Assembly (NCBI GenBank): GCA_021297895.1
Contig: JAJTHN010000041.1
Location: 1-64,000 of the forward strand
Source of the DNA: Phycisphaeraceae bacterium
GTDB taxonomy: Bacteria; Planctomycetota; Phycisphaerae; Phycisphaerales; UBA1924
DNA length: 64,000 bases
Direction: 5' to 3'
Under the pieces are notes generated by a model. That model was given only the letters and a program-made list of their open reading frames with translations, did not search any database and had not been told where the DNA came from. This document shows positions 21,715 through 35,984 of the stretch, piece after piece (the stretch's first letter is position 1; each line of letters begins with the position of its first letter). Both the position numbers and the translations under genes were made by a program.

Positions 21715-26112
<4,398 letters not shown>

Positions 26113-26136
26113 GCCGGCAACCAACGCAGACCTTCA

Positions 26137-26164
26137 GCCCCCGGCCCTTTCGCCGGGGGCTTTT
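26137..26164 (+). terminator. intrinsic terminator of the rpl-rpo operon
   Basis: Perfect 9-bp stem GCCCCCGGC (26137-26145) with GCCGGGGGC (26152-26160), then TTTT. It lies 24 nt after the rpoC stop and closes the six-gene operon. Confidence 0.9.
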
Positions 26165-26240
26165 CATTTCGGCACGCTCGATGTGCGGATACCCGGCGCA
26201 CACTCGCCATGGGCCTCGCGCCGCGATCTTGGCGTCCGCA

Positions 26241-26501
26241 TCACTGAGCGGACTTGTCGCGATCGCCCCCGGAGCGCTTCCAAGCCTCCGCCTGCGCGAC
26301 GACTTCCGCGGCCTGCCGCTCGGTCATCACGGGCAGCCGCGTACGGCCCGTGGCGATCACCACGCGGACATACGGCTCGCACGTCCCGCACCCGGTGCAG
26401 CAACCCGTCTGCTCGCTGATCTGCTCGAGCGTTTGGCCGCTGCGCGCCAGTTCCGCAACCCGCGAGAACGAGACATCATGGCACACACATCGCTCAACCA
26501 T
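26241..26501 (-). CDS. bacterioferritin-associated ferredoxin-like (BFD) [2Fe-2S] protein
   Basis: 86 residues. It starts MVERCVCHDVSFSRVAELA with C5-x-C7 and continues SEQTGCCTGCGTCEPYV with cysteines at 34, 35, 38 and 41; CxC plus CxxC is the BFD-like [2Fe-2S] pattern. The tail after residue 60 is charged and helical. BFD proteins pass electrons for iron release or serve as small redox domains. It lies 63 bp downstream of the pseudopilin gene on the same strand and could share its transcript, but nothing in the protein ties it to that operon. Confidence 0.82.
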   Translation of the reverse strand: MVERCVCHDVSFSRVAELARSGQTLEQISEQTGCCTGCGTCEPYVRVVIATGRTRLPVMTERQAAEVVAQAEAWKRSGGDRDKSAQ

Positions 26502-26564
26502 GATTCAGCCCCCTTGGCACAAACTCCCGGGATACGCGGCGTGAACACATCGCTCGCCGTGTAA

Positions 26565-27440
26565 TCATTGGCCCGTCGCGGAGCCGACAAACGAGAACAT
26601 GGCGTTATCATCGGCCATCCCGGGCCAGCCGAGCCACGGATCCTCGCCGGGCGACTCGTAAACCCCGCTGCTCCACGTGAAAGTTCGCTCCATCGGTCGC
26701 ACGCTGGAATCGAGCATGGCCGCGTTCGCGCTGCGGACGTGCCGGAAGTGCATCGTCGGGTCGAAGCGCAGCGTCGCATCCTCCGGGTGGAATCTCGGCT
26801 CGACGAACGAATACTCCACCAGCCCTTGCGCGTTGGCCGTCGGATCAGCGCTGATGGCCGCATCGCTAAAGGCGATGGTCATGCTCGGCTGGCGGAACAT
26901 CGCCAGCGGCGAGCCGGCGCGGTCGGTCACGACCACCGCGGAGCCATCGGGCCGTTCCGCGCGCCATGTGCCGACGTACGCGTTGTTGTATCCGTAGCCG
27001 CCGGTGTTGCGTTCGAACCCCGCCCCGCCGGACAGTCCGCTCGCCCCGCCCGCCTGGACGCGTCGGGAAACCGGCGCGAAGGTCGGGCACGTCCGAACTG
27101 CCGCTCCGATTCCGCGAACACCCGCGTCGCCGTCGGGCGCGATGTACCCGCTCAGCGTGCCGCCCGCCGAGGCAAAGGCCGCGCCCGCATTCGTGCGCGA
27201 GCCGTGCCAGCGCCGGAGATTCGATGCGAAGTCCGGCGCCCCGGGTGCGGCGTGCCCGCGATGGTCCCCGGCGTACATCTCCACCGCGATCGCGAGTTGC
27301 CGCAGGTTCGATGCGCAGACCGCGCGGCGTGCGGACTCGCGCGCCCCGCTGAGCGAGGGCAGCAGAATGCCCGTGATCGTCGCGATGATCGCGACGACCA
27401 CGAGCAGTTCGATCAGCGTGAACGCGCCGCGGGCTCTCAC
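26565..27440 (-). CDS. type II secretion/pilin-like protein (prepilin N-terminus, degenerate H-X9-DG)
   Basis: 291 residues. The N-terminus [20 protein letters not shown] is a class III prepilin signal: cleavage between Ala/Gly and Phe, Glu at +5 and one hydrophobic helix. [21 protein letters not shown] is typical of planctomycete pseudopilins. Near the C-terminus [14 protein letters not shown] is the H-X9-DG motif with DS in place of DG. The ATG overlaps the stop of the upstream surface-protein gene by 4 bp (27437-27440), so the two are translationally coupled and under the same cobalamin riboswitch. A pseudopilin may form a short filament or be an exported substrate; its link to B12 is inferred only from gene order. 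Confidence 0.87.
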   Translation of the reverse strand: MRARGAFTLIELLVVVAIIATITGILLPSLSGARESARRAVCASNLRQLAIAVEMYAGDHRGHAAPGAPDFASNLRRWHGSRTNAGAAFASAGGTLSGYIAPDGDAGVRGIGAAVRTCPTFAPVSRRVQAGGASGLSGGAGFERNTGGYGYNNAYVGTWRAERPDGSAVVVTDRAGSPLAMFRQPSMTIAFSDAAISADPTANAQGLVEYSFVEPRFHPEDATLRFDPTMHFRHVRSANAAMLDSSVRPMERTFTWSSGVYESPGEDPWLGWPGMADDNAMFSFVGSATGQ

Positions 27441-29638
27441 GCGTTCCCACCTCCGCCCGCTGCGGCGGCGAAGAAACTGGAGAAGAACAGAGCAAAGTCA
27501 CCGTTGTCCACCGCGCCGTCCGCACCGACGTCGCCGTCCGTGCTCGCGATGTCCGCTCGGAGCCGATCGGCCGTCCCCTCCGCAGCGAAGAAGCTCGCGA
27601 AAAAGAGCGTGAAGTCGCCGTTGTCGACCACACCGTCGCCGCCCGGTTCACCGTCGGTCGTCGCGACATCCGCCGGACCCGCGCCCGTCGGACGAACGCC
27701 GACGACGCCGCCGACCTCGGTCGAGATCTCGCCGAGCACCCCCGCGTTCGCCTGGACAGCATTGGTGATCCGCACGAAGTCGATCCACGCCAGCCCGCCC
27801 GTCGGCGGCAGGCCCGTCGCCGGGTCCACCGCCCACTCAAGGCTGATCGCGTCGCCGCCGCCGCTGCCGGGGGTGATGCCCGGCGTGAGCGCATCATCCG
27901 GCGTCGCGTAGAACACGTCCGCGTCCACCGTCGCATCGCTCACGCCGTCGCCATCAAGGTCGCCGAGCACCGTCGTCGGTGTGCAGTCGCCATAGCCCCA
28001 CACGATCTCGCTCGGCGCACCGAGCGCCGCGAAAGTCACCGGCACGCCTGCGAAGTTCGCCGGCAGCAGATACGCCGACACGCTCCAGGTGCCGCTGCGC
28101 CCGGCTGGTACCCGGCTGGGCGAGAGCATCGCCGCGTCGTACGTCATGCTGGCCTTGCTCATCGCCGAGCCTGTCGCCAGACTCGAGCCCGCGATCACGT
28201 ACCAGGTCCCGGGCTGACCATCGCCGCGATCCTGCGCGACCTCGATCACACCGGCTTCTGCGAAGCGACGCGCCGGGTTGCCCGATACGAACGAGGCGTT
28301 GCCGTACACGATGAAGTCCGCCCCGCGCGGGTTGCCCGCGCTCGCCGTGCGATTCACGACCGGCGCGCTCATCCTCAGCGTCAGCGTTCCGCCAAAGCCG
28401 CCCAGCGTCACCAGCTTGGTGTTGTTCGGCGCGATCACGCCGCCGCCGATCGGCAGCCCGAGCGCCCGCGAGGGCGCATTGAAGCTCGCGTTGTTCACGA
28501 ACTGACCCGGTGCGGGCAGGTACTCCACGACGCTCTGCCCGACCTGCGCGGATGCCGAACCCGCGCTCAGCGTCAGGCCCGCCACGCCGGCAAGCCCCGC
28601 CGTCACAACGCGGCGGCGACGCAGCGCCACCATGCCACCCATCGCCAGCAGCCCCGCCGACGCCGGTGTCGGAATCGTGTATCGATACAGCGTCGACCCG
28701 AGGCTCACCAGGGCCTCGCCACTGACCGGGTTGAACGCCACCTTGTACGCGTTGAACGATGGGCTGATCGTCCCGCCGGGCGAAAGGTCGAGTCGGCCGC
28801 CGGTGGCCGGGTCGATCACCGCCACACCGATGATCGCCGCCGAAAAGTCCGGCGTGAAGCCGCCGAAGCCGCCGGCGAGCACGTTGCCGAGCCCATCGAT
28901 CGCAAGCGGCGAGGCCGAGTACGCGGGGCCGCCGGCCAGCAGCAAGCCCGATGTGAATTCCACCGCCGACGCCGACAGGTTCAGCGTCCCAAGGTCGAAC
29001 GACCGGATCTCACCCGTGACGACGGACCCCGCGCCGAAGCCAGCGCCGACGTACAGCCGCCCGGCGCTGATCGTCACACCGCCCGAACCGCCGCCAACGC
29101 CCGTCAGCACGCGCGCCGTCGCCGACGGGAGATTGCCGGCGGAAACACCCGAGAAACTCGACCGATTCACGATCACCTCGCCCGTGTTCGTCGCGCCGGC
29201 GATGAACAGGTCTCCGCCGCTCCACACGGCGTCAAAGTTCGCGCCGGGAATCTCCACCCCGCTCACGGGCGATGCGCCGAGTGCCGCGGTCGCGATGATC
29301 CGAGTGCCCGGCGCGTTGGAGAACTCGTTGTCGCCGATCGCAAGCGTTGTGCCGTCCGGGCTCACTCGGAGAAACGACGCACCGAACGACGACACGGCAC
29401 CGGCCGCGAGCGACCCGACCACGTCGAACGTCCCGCCCACGCCGGCCTGCCGATGAATCGTCGTTCCCGCCACCGCCCAGATCCGACCGCTCGAGTCGAC
29501 ATCCCACGCGTCCACACCGCTCGGCAGCGCCGATGTGCCCACGAGCGTGTAGTTCGGCACCGCCGCGATCGCCGGCGTCGCCATGCTCAAGCCGGCTCCA
29601 GCCACAACCAATGACACAACCAAACGTCCGAAGCCCAT
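27437..29638 (-). CDS. cobalamin-riboswitch-controlled exported protein: propeller-like half with sorting tail fused in frame to a second secreted half
   Basis: 733 codons from ATG 29638 (GGAGG 6 nt upstream). Residues 1-22 are a signal peptide ending AIAA. Residues ~25-325 are repeated beta-strand units ([68 protein letters not shown]), suggesting a beta-propeller. Residues ~322-343 read [20 protein letters not shown], a planctomycete/PEP-CTERM-like sorting tail. The same stretch from Met336 runs on as a perfect signal peptide ending SAGSASA, then a second domain ([66 protein letters not shown]) and two calcium-loop repeats ending [13 protein letters not shown] and [13 protein letters not shown]. 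Two genes seem joined, or the second is also started at Met336 (28633). The second domain reminds me of surface proteins near B12 uptake genes; that is memory-based inference. Confidence 0.8.
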   Translation of the reverse strand: MGFGRLVVSLVVAGAGLSMATPAIAAVPNYTLVGTSALPSGVDAWDVDSSGRIWAVAGTTIHRQAGVGGTFDVVGSLAAGAVSSFGASFLRVSPDGTTLAIGDNEFSNAPGTRIIATAALGASPVSGVEIPGANFDAVWSGGDLFIAGATNTGEVIVNRSSFSGVSAGNLPSATARVLTGVGGGSGGVTISAGRLYVGAGFGAGSVVTGEIRSFDLGTLNLSASAVEFTSGLLLAGGPAYSASPLAIDGLGNVLAGGFGGFTPDFSAAIIGVAVIDPATGGRLDLSPGGTISPSFNAYKVAFNPVSGEALVSLGSTLYRYTIPTPASAGLLAMGGMVALRRRRVVTAGLAGVAGLTLSAGSASAQVGQSVVEYLPAPGQFVNNASFNAPSRALGLPIGGGVIAPNNTKLVTLGGFGGTLTLRMSAPVVNRTASAGNPRGADFIVYGNASFVSGNPARRFAEAGVIEVAQDRGDGQPGTWYVIAGSSLATGSAMSKASMTYDAAMLSPSRVPAGRSGTWSVSAYLLPANFAGVPVTFAALGAPSEIVWGYGDCTPTTVLGDLDGDGVSDATVDADVFYATPDDALTPGITPGSGGGDAISLEWAVDPATGLPPTGGLAWIDFVRITNAVQANAGVLGEISTEVGGVVGVRPTGAGPADVATTDGEPGGDGVVDNGDFTLFFASFFAAEGTADRLRADIASTDGDVGADGAVDNGDFALFFSSFFAAAAGGGGNA

Positions 29639-29838
29639 CTCAACCTCCACCACCGTTTCGCGCGGCGGCGTCCCGGGACCCGAGTGCCTCGCAAACGAGA
29701 GGCGTTTCGGGAGACAGGCCCTGAGCAAGATGGGTCCGAACGCTCGGTTCGGAATGGTCGATAGGGCGCACCCGCGCCGGGATGGCACGCAGGCACACTC
29801 AACCGACGCCCCTTCTCGCGAGGGCGACAGCACATGGA

Positions 29839-30089
29839 GTCGCTGGCAGGTCTTCCGGCTCTGGGCCGCAGCACCCGGCCTTCCCACCCGCTTTCGCAGG
29901 CAGTGGCTCTCGGGGGGTGCTGCAAACTCGCCCAACACGGCGGCGCGTCCGCGGCGGCTTCCCTCGCCGCGAATCAACGATCTTGCGATCATCAATCCGC
30001 GGCTCGGCCCGCTCTTCCCTTTTCAGCCCCGCCGCTCCCGGATTTCTCCCCGGGTGCAGGGCACCTTCAACTCAGCCCCGGCATACGAC
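29839..30089 (-). ncRNA. cobalamin (B12) riboswitch
   Basis: Read on the minus strand, all conserved blocks occur in order: GGTGCC (30065-30060), AAAAGGGAA (30023-30015), GCCACTG (29907-29901), GGGAAGGC (29885-29878) and the B12 box CCCAGAGCCGGAAGACCTGCC spread over 29866-29845. GTCGT (30089-30085) and GCGAC (29843-29839) can form stem P1. The start of the exported-protein gene is 200 nt further on; the leader holds a stem around GCCTC/GAGGC (about 29685-29702) near the GGAGG ribosome site, so control may be translational. Cobalamin riboswitches normally switch genes off when B12 is plentiful, which implies a B12-starvation response. Confidence 0.93.
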
Positions 30090-30414
30090 CGAAGCCAAGC
30101 CAGACTAGCACCCCTCGCTCGCGAGTGTCAAGCAGCAAGAAACCGCAGGAAACGGCCCACGCAGCGCGCGACAGCACCCGGCGAGCCCCGTGATCTCGCG
30201 CAAGTACTCATGCATCCAAGTGCTTCCGGCCGCCGCGGCGGCGGCACGCTACGGGCCGCGGAGGCTCATCATGGCCGCCCGGTTTTTCTCGCGCCGGCCC
30301 TTTCGGGCCCGCCCGACTCCTTCTCGCCGCGCCTCATCGCAAGGCTGATCTCACTCACCACCAGCAGGGCTCACCGACTCGTCACTCTGCCCCTCGTCGA
30401 ATGCGCCGCTTCAC
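30090..30414. other. intergenic region upstream of the riboswitch
   Basis: About 325 bp between the DUF1444 stop codon and the riboswitch aptamer. The minus-strand promoter of the riboswitch operon must lie here, but no clear -10/-35 pair is visible. A GC hairpin-like run lies near 30228-30265. No gene is seen. Confidence 0.5.
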
Positions 30415-31227
30415 TCAGGCCGCTTCGCTCGTGCTCTCGTGCTCGATCGTCCCCGCCACGCCGTCGCGCGTGACCAGGAACAAGTCGCGGCTGATCGGAT
30501 ACGGCAACCGCAGATAGTCCTCGCTGATCCGCGCACGCAGCCGATTCACAAACGGATCCGGCCGCGTGGTGAACGCCACGAACATGTCGCGCGCCGGTGT
30601 CGCCACGTAGAACTCGCTGCCCAGCTTCGGCGCCAGCCGCGTCCACAGATTGTCCAGCAGCAGCCGCGCCGCGTCGTACCCGTCCTGCTGCGCCACGATG
30701 ATCGCCCGTCCGCCCTCGCGGCTCTGCACCAGTTGCAGCTCGAGCTCAAGGCTCGTCTCCCGCAGGTTCTCCCGCGCGATCTCGTCCAGATCCTCGTTGC
30801 GAACGCCCCACCGAACCATCTGCTCGGTCGTGACGCTCACCGTCATCTGCGGCATGTCCAGCACGAAGACGATCACCGTCCCGTTGACAAACGGCACGTG
30901 CGCAACCTGCTCCCGGGCAAGGTGCTGGAAGATCGACTCGGGCTGAATCCTCGGCATGATCCGCGACCGGAGCACATCCAGCCCCATCGTCGCCATCGCC
31001 GTCGCCTCGGCGCTGAAGAGCTGATCGAGATAGTGCTCGATGATCTCCTCGGCCCGCTCCGGGTCGTGGTTGACCAGCCGGTAGAGATTCTCAAGGTCCA
31101 GCCGACGACCGTTGACGATCAGCTCACGCGGTCCGGTCAGTTCGATCGCAAAGTCCGGCTGCATCCGCCGGAGCATGCCCACGACCTGGTCCGCAAAGCC
31201 GTCAGATTCATTCGGAAGGTAGCCCAT
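30415..31227 (-). CDS. DUF1444 (YtpQ-like) family protein
   Basis: About 270 residues from ATG 31227. The DUF1444 pattern is visible: an N-terminal segment VVGMLRRMQPDFAIELTGPR, then NLYRLVNHDPERAEEIIEHY, SRIMPRIQPESIFQ, FVNGTVIVFVLDMPQMTVSV and a C-terminal LGSEFYVATPARDMFVAFT. The function of the family is unknown; B. subtilis YtpQ is the named member. The start is the first Met before the conserved part; no clear ribosome site precedes it, and the frame is open further upstream, so the N-terminus is uncertain. Confidence 0.78.
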   Translation of the reverse strand: MGYLPNESDGFADQVVGMLRRMQPDFAIELTGPRELIVNGRRLDLENLYRLVNHDPERAEEIIEHYLDQLFSAEATAMATMGLDVLRSRIMPRIQPESIFQHLAREQVAHVPFVNGTVIVFVLDMPQMTVSVTTEQMVRWGVRNEDLDEIARENLRETSLELELQLVQSREGGRAIIVAQQDGYDAARLLLDNLWTRLAPKLGSEFYVATPARDMFVAFTTRPDPFVNRLRARISEDYLRLPYPISRDLFLVTRDGVAGTIEHESTSEAA

Positions 31228-31960
31228 ATGCCCACGCGTCTTGTGATGCGCCAATCGCCCGCTCGTCCGACGAACGTCGTACTTCGGGTTGACGAACAGG
31301 AGTCGCGCTCCGCTCGGCCGAGCGCGTGTGGGCCGGGGTCGGCGATCGACCCCGCTCCTGTATCGACTCACCGATACGCCACCCACGCGGCGCTGTTCCA
31401 CGAGATCCGCAGGAGGCCAGCCCAAACCGCACAATCCCGCGCACAAGGTCCGAGTGCGCTCGGAAACGCCCGCGCCAGGTGTCCCGAAACCCGGAGAACT
31501 CGTGGCTTCCCGGAACTTCTCCCGACTCGCGCCGCAAGGCCCACGCGCAACTTCTTCCGTCCCATAGTCGCGCCCTCGCGCGCACCAGCGATCCCGCGTC
31601 CCCCCAAGGATGAACTCTGCCCGGAGCAAAAAAAGAAACGAGGGCGGAATGACCAGCCCACTTGGTCACTCCGACACCTCGCTACTCAAACGCCCACGCG
31701 GCGTTCGGTCTGTATCTCTCCACATTCTTCACCCGGATTCACACGCGGCTCAATCTCTTGGGCCGCGGCTCCATTGGGCGTCTTCACTTGTCATGCGTGC
31801 TCGGGCGGGTCTTCGTGCCAATTCTCTTCGATTTCCCGAGCCACACCAAACCATCTCTGCCCTGACAATCTGCAAGGCTGATGCCAGGGGACAAAGCGCC
31901 TCTAGCCGCATGCAGGCCCGAGATCTCTTCAGATACTATGACAATTCATAGCTAAAACTG
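31228..31960. other. intergenic region between divergent genes
   Basis: About 730 bp between the DUF1444 gene and the repeats upstream of the sigma-54 activator. The stretch from about 31650 falls in GC content relative to its surroundings. Short open frames have no recognisable domains. No RNA gene was identified. Confidence 0.45.
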
Positions 31961-32004
31961 CGATATATCGTCGTTTTTGGCATAACTACGACTTATCGTT
32001 GTTT
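31961..32004 (+). promoter_or_regulatory. AT-rich direct repeats upstream of the sigma-54 activator
   Basis: CGATATATCGTCGTTT (31961-31976) and CGACTTATCGTTGTTT (31989-32004) match at 13 of 16 positions with a 28-bp period; the first contains the palindrome CGATATATCG. They lie 35-78 nt upstream of ATG 32039 in an AT-rich patch unlike the flanking DNA. They could be operator sites or part of the promoter. No -24/-12 sigma-54 promoter is evident. Confidence 0.45.
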
Positions 32005-32038
32005 CGGAGACTCGTGCACTTGGCCATGAGGATATGGG

Positions 32039-33541
<1,503 letters not shown>

Positions 33542-33570
33542 ACGCTCCGGCGAAGGCGCGAACGCGGGGC

Positions 33571-34440
33571 TCATGATGCTCGACGGGCCATCGTCGCGTC
33601 GTGGTACGCCGCGCGGACAAGCTCGCCCGGGCGCGAAGGGAGATTGCGCATCTCCGTCTCGGCGAACATGATCAGATCTTCGATCGCCAGCGGCGGACGC
33701 TGGCTCTGGCAGACGACGATGGTGTGGGTGACCGTCACGCCGACCATGCCGGAAATCCCGGCGAGATTGGCGCGGAGACGTTCGACGACCTGCTCAACCT
33801 GATCCGACGGCGTGTTGATCAGCAGGATGCTGAACTCATCGCTGCCCGTGCGAGCGATGACATCACGAGCACGGGCGACGTCGGCGCACGCGCGTCCGGT
33901 CAGCGCAACGACCAGATCTCCACGCTGCTGGCCGCAGGCGCGATTGACCTCGCACAGGGCATCGATGTCTACGAGGATCAGCGTTGTAGGACCGGCGGCT
34001 TCGCTCGCGTTGGCGATGGCGACGGTGCTGCTGTGCATGAAGCCCGGACGGTTGTGGAGCCCGCTGGTCAGATCGGCCTGAAGGATCGTCCGTGTGCGAT
34101 GGAGAGCATCGTGCAACGCCGTACCGAGCCACGCGACGATCAGGAAGACCGCGACGCGTGCGAAGGCGTACTGAACAGAGGTGCTCATCGCTTCATCGAT
34201 ATCGCCCGCATATCGCCGGGCGATGAGCCACGCCACGCCGGCGAGAACGCTTGTCGCCAGGGTGAGCCGTCGGCCCAGCAGCCACGCCGAGAGGAGCACC
34301 GGGAGAAGGTACAGCGGCAGCTCCGACCACTGCACGCCGGTGGATAGATCGACGATCGTGACCGCGATCAGCATCACGATCACCGTGAGGATGATCCATA
34401 CGGCGTTCGGGCGGAGCGAGCTTCGGCGGTTGATGTTCAT
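33571..34440 (-). CDS. membrane GGDEF-domain protein with degenerate active site
   Basis: 289 residues. Four to five membrane helices fill the first ~110 residues (ILTVIVMLIAVTIVDLS, LPLYLLPVLLSAWLLG and so on). The C-terminal GGDEF fold begins DLTSGLHNRPGF and TLILVDIDALCEVNRACGQQ, but the signature reads TGSDEF, so the second, normally invariant glycine is Ser. Diguanylate cyclase activity is therefore doubtful; the domain may bind nucleotide or act as a scaffold. It is convergent with the sigma-54 activator. A PilZ-domain gene lies 1.5 kb away. Confidence 0.82.
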   Translation of the reverse strand: MNINRRSSLRPNAVWIILTVIVMLIAVTIVDLSTGVQWSELPLYLLPVLLSAWLLGRRLTLATSVLAGVAWLIARRYAGDIDEAMSTSVQYAFARVAVFLIVAWLGTALHDALHRTRTILQADLTSGLHNRPGFMHSSTVAIANASEAAGPTTLILVDIDALCEVNRACGQQRGDLVVALTGRACADVARARDVIARTGSDEFSILLINTPSDQVEQVVERLRANLAGISGMVGVTVTHTIVVCQSQRPPLAIEDLIMFAETEMRNLPSRPGELVRAAYHDATMARRAS

Positions 34441-34630
34441 TCGTTTCGTGGTCAGTGGTGCGTTGTCGCGGGTGCTGCTCAGGGCTCAATCTCCGCATTC
34501 CGGATCATCAAGTCGCGAGGACTTTAGTCGATCGGCTCGACGCGAGGACGGGCGTCGGCGCGTGGCGATGGGTGGTGCGGACGACCCGGCGCAGGCATGA
34601 TGGAGTGTTATCGACGCTTTGCGGCGACCA

Positions 34631-34906
34631 CTACGCGGCGATTCGCGGTGTTCGGGCGAGAGCGTTCGAGTGCGTGTGCTCAGCCGGCAGGGCGGGAGTC
34701 TGGAGGCCGCCGGGAGCGACCTGCCCCGGCGACTCGTCGGTGGCGCCGTCACGGTCGCTGGCCGCGGTGCTTGCTCCGCGAGCACAGCGGGCCTCGTAAT
34801 TGGCCTGTACCAACGCGAGAACGCTGGCACAAATCGCTGATCCGAGCGTGAGGATCAGGAAAATCAACGCATAGGCCCCGAGATTGATGTCGCGGCGTCG
34901 GGACAT
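34631..34906 (-). CDS. possible small membrane protein
   Basis: 91 codons: MSRRRDINLGAYALIFLIL with a hydrophobic helix to about residue 33, then a polar, low-complexity Ala/Gly/Pro tail. It is 190 bp upstream of the GGDEF gene on the same strand. The hydrophobic stretch with a positive N-terminus is believable, but there is no clear ribosome site and no family match, so it is tentative. Confidence 0.4.
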   Translation of the reverse strand: MSRRRDINLGAYALIFLILTLGSAICASVLALVQANYEARCARGASTAASDRDGATDESPGQVAPGGLQTPALPAEHTHSNALARTPRIAA

Positions 34907-35013
34907 GCCGTGTTCAACGCGAGAGCGTCGCCGAAGTTTCCGATGCTCGTCAATTTTGGAGGTGTGATTTCCCGTATATTGAACCGGAAGAGTGGCGATC
35001 GGAGCTTGGTAGG

Positions 35014-35886
35014 ATGCCGACGATGAACCAGGCTTGGAACAAACGCGGCGGATGGACTCTGATCACGACGGCGGGTCAGGCACTGGTGCTGGTGCTCGCC
35101 GCGGCGTTCGGCGCGGGGTGCGCAAAGCACTCAAAAAGCCCGGCAGGAGGCCAAGGGATGAGCGACAACGCGGGCGCGACGCGGACACAACGTTCCGATG
35201 TTGAGGTGACGACGGCGCGCGGATTTCTGTCGCGAGAGATCGAGCGCGACGGTGAGCGACGGCGGTACGTCGTGTACGTGCCGCGGGAGTACGACCCGTC
35301 TGGACGGTGGCCGATGATCGTGTTCCTGCACGGGCGAGGCGAGAGCGGAACGGATGGTTCGCTGATGCTGGCGCAGGGCCTGCCGCTGGCGATCATGCGG
35401 TCGCCGCAGCGCTGGCCCGCGGTGGTGGTGATCCCGCAGAAGCCGACGCAGGCGGGGCTGTGGGCAGATGAGGCGCCGTGGGTCATGGCGATGGTCGAAC
35501 GTGAGAAAGCGGCGTGGTCGATCGATGAGGATCGCCTGCTGCTGACGGGCCTGAGCCAGGGCGGCGCCGGGACGTGGGCCATCGGCGCGATGTATGCCGA
35601 TCGGTGGGCGGCGCTTGCGCCGATCTGCGGCTTCGGCGATCCCGGGTTCATCGGGACGCGCGTGGCAAAGCTGCCGATTTGGGCGGTTCACGGCGATGCG
35701 GATGCGGTGATTCCCGTTGCGCAGACGCTGCGACTTGTTGATGCGGCACGCCGCGCGGGGGGCGGGCCTGTGGTCAGCGTGCTGCCGGGAGTGGGGCATG
35801 ACTCGTGGACGTGGGCGTACGGGCAGAGCGAGTTCGCGGAGTGGCTGCTGGCGCAGCGAAGGGTGCCGGGTCTGCCGGTCCGATAG
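35014..35886 (+). CDS. lipoprotein alpha/beta hydrolase (phospholipase/carboxylesterase or PHB-depolymerase-like)
   Basis: 290 residues. The signal peptide ends in lipobox FGAGC near residue 35. The hydrolase core has YVVYVPREYDPS, MIVFLHGRGESG (oxyanion loop), the nucleophile elbow GLSQGG, WAVHGDADAVIPV (Asp) and PGVGHDSW (His), so the Ser-Asp-His triad is complete. The fold is that of membrane-anchored prolyl-oligopeptidase-like or carboxylesterase enzymes found in planctomycetes; the substrate is unknown. The start is ATG 35014, with an ATG 9 nt later as an alternative. Confidence 0.87.
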   Translation: MPTMNQAWNKRGGWTLITTAGQALVLVLAAAFGAGCAKHSKSPAGGQGMSDNAGATRTQRSDVEVTTARGFLSREIERDGERRRYVVYVPREYDPSGRWPMIVFLHGRGESGTDGSLMLAQGLPLAIMRSPQRWPAVVVIPQKPTQAGLWADEAPWVMAMVEREKAAWSIDEDRLLLTGLSQGGAGTWAIGAMYADRWAALAPICGFGDPGFIGTRVAKLPIWAVHGDADAVIPVAQTLRLVDAARRAGGGPVVSVLPGVGHDSWTWAYGQSEFAEWLLAQRRVPGLPVR

Positions 35887-35984
35887 CTCGCGGGATGAGG
35901 AAAGCTCGTTAAAGTCTGACGGGGTTACCGGCGGTGGGCGTGGACGCGGTCAAGCCGCTCGACAATTCTGCCGACAACCCCCCT

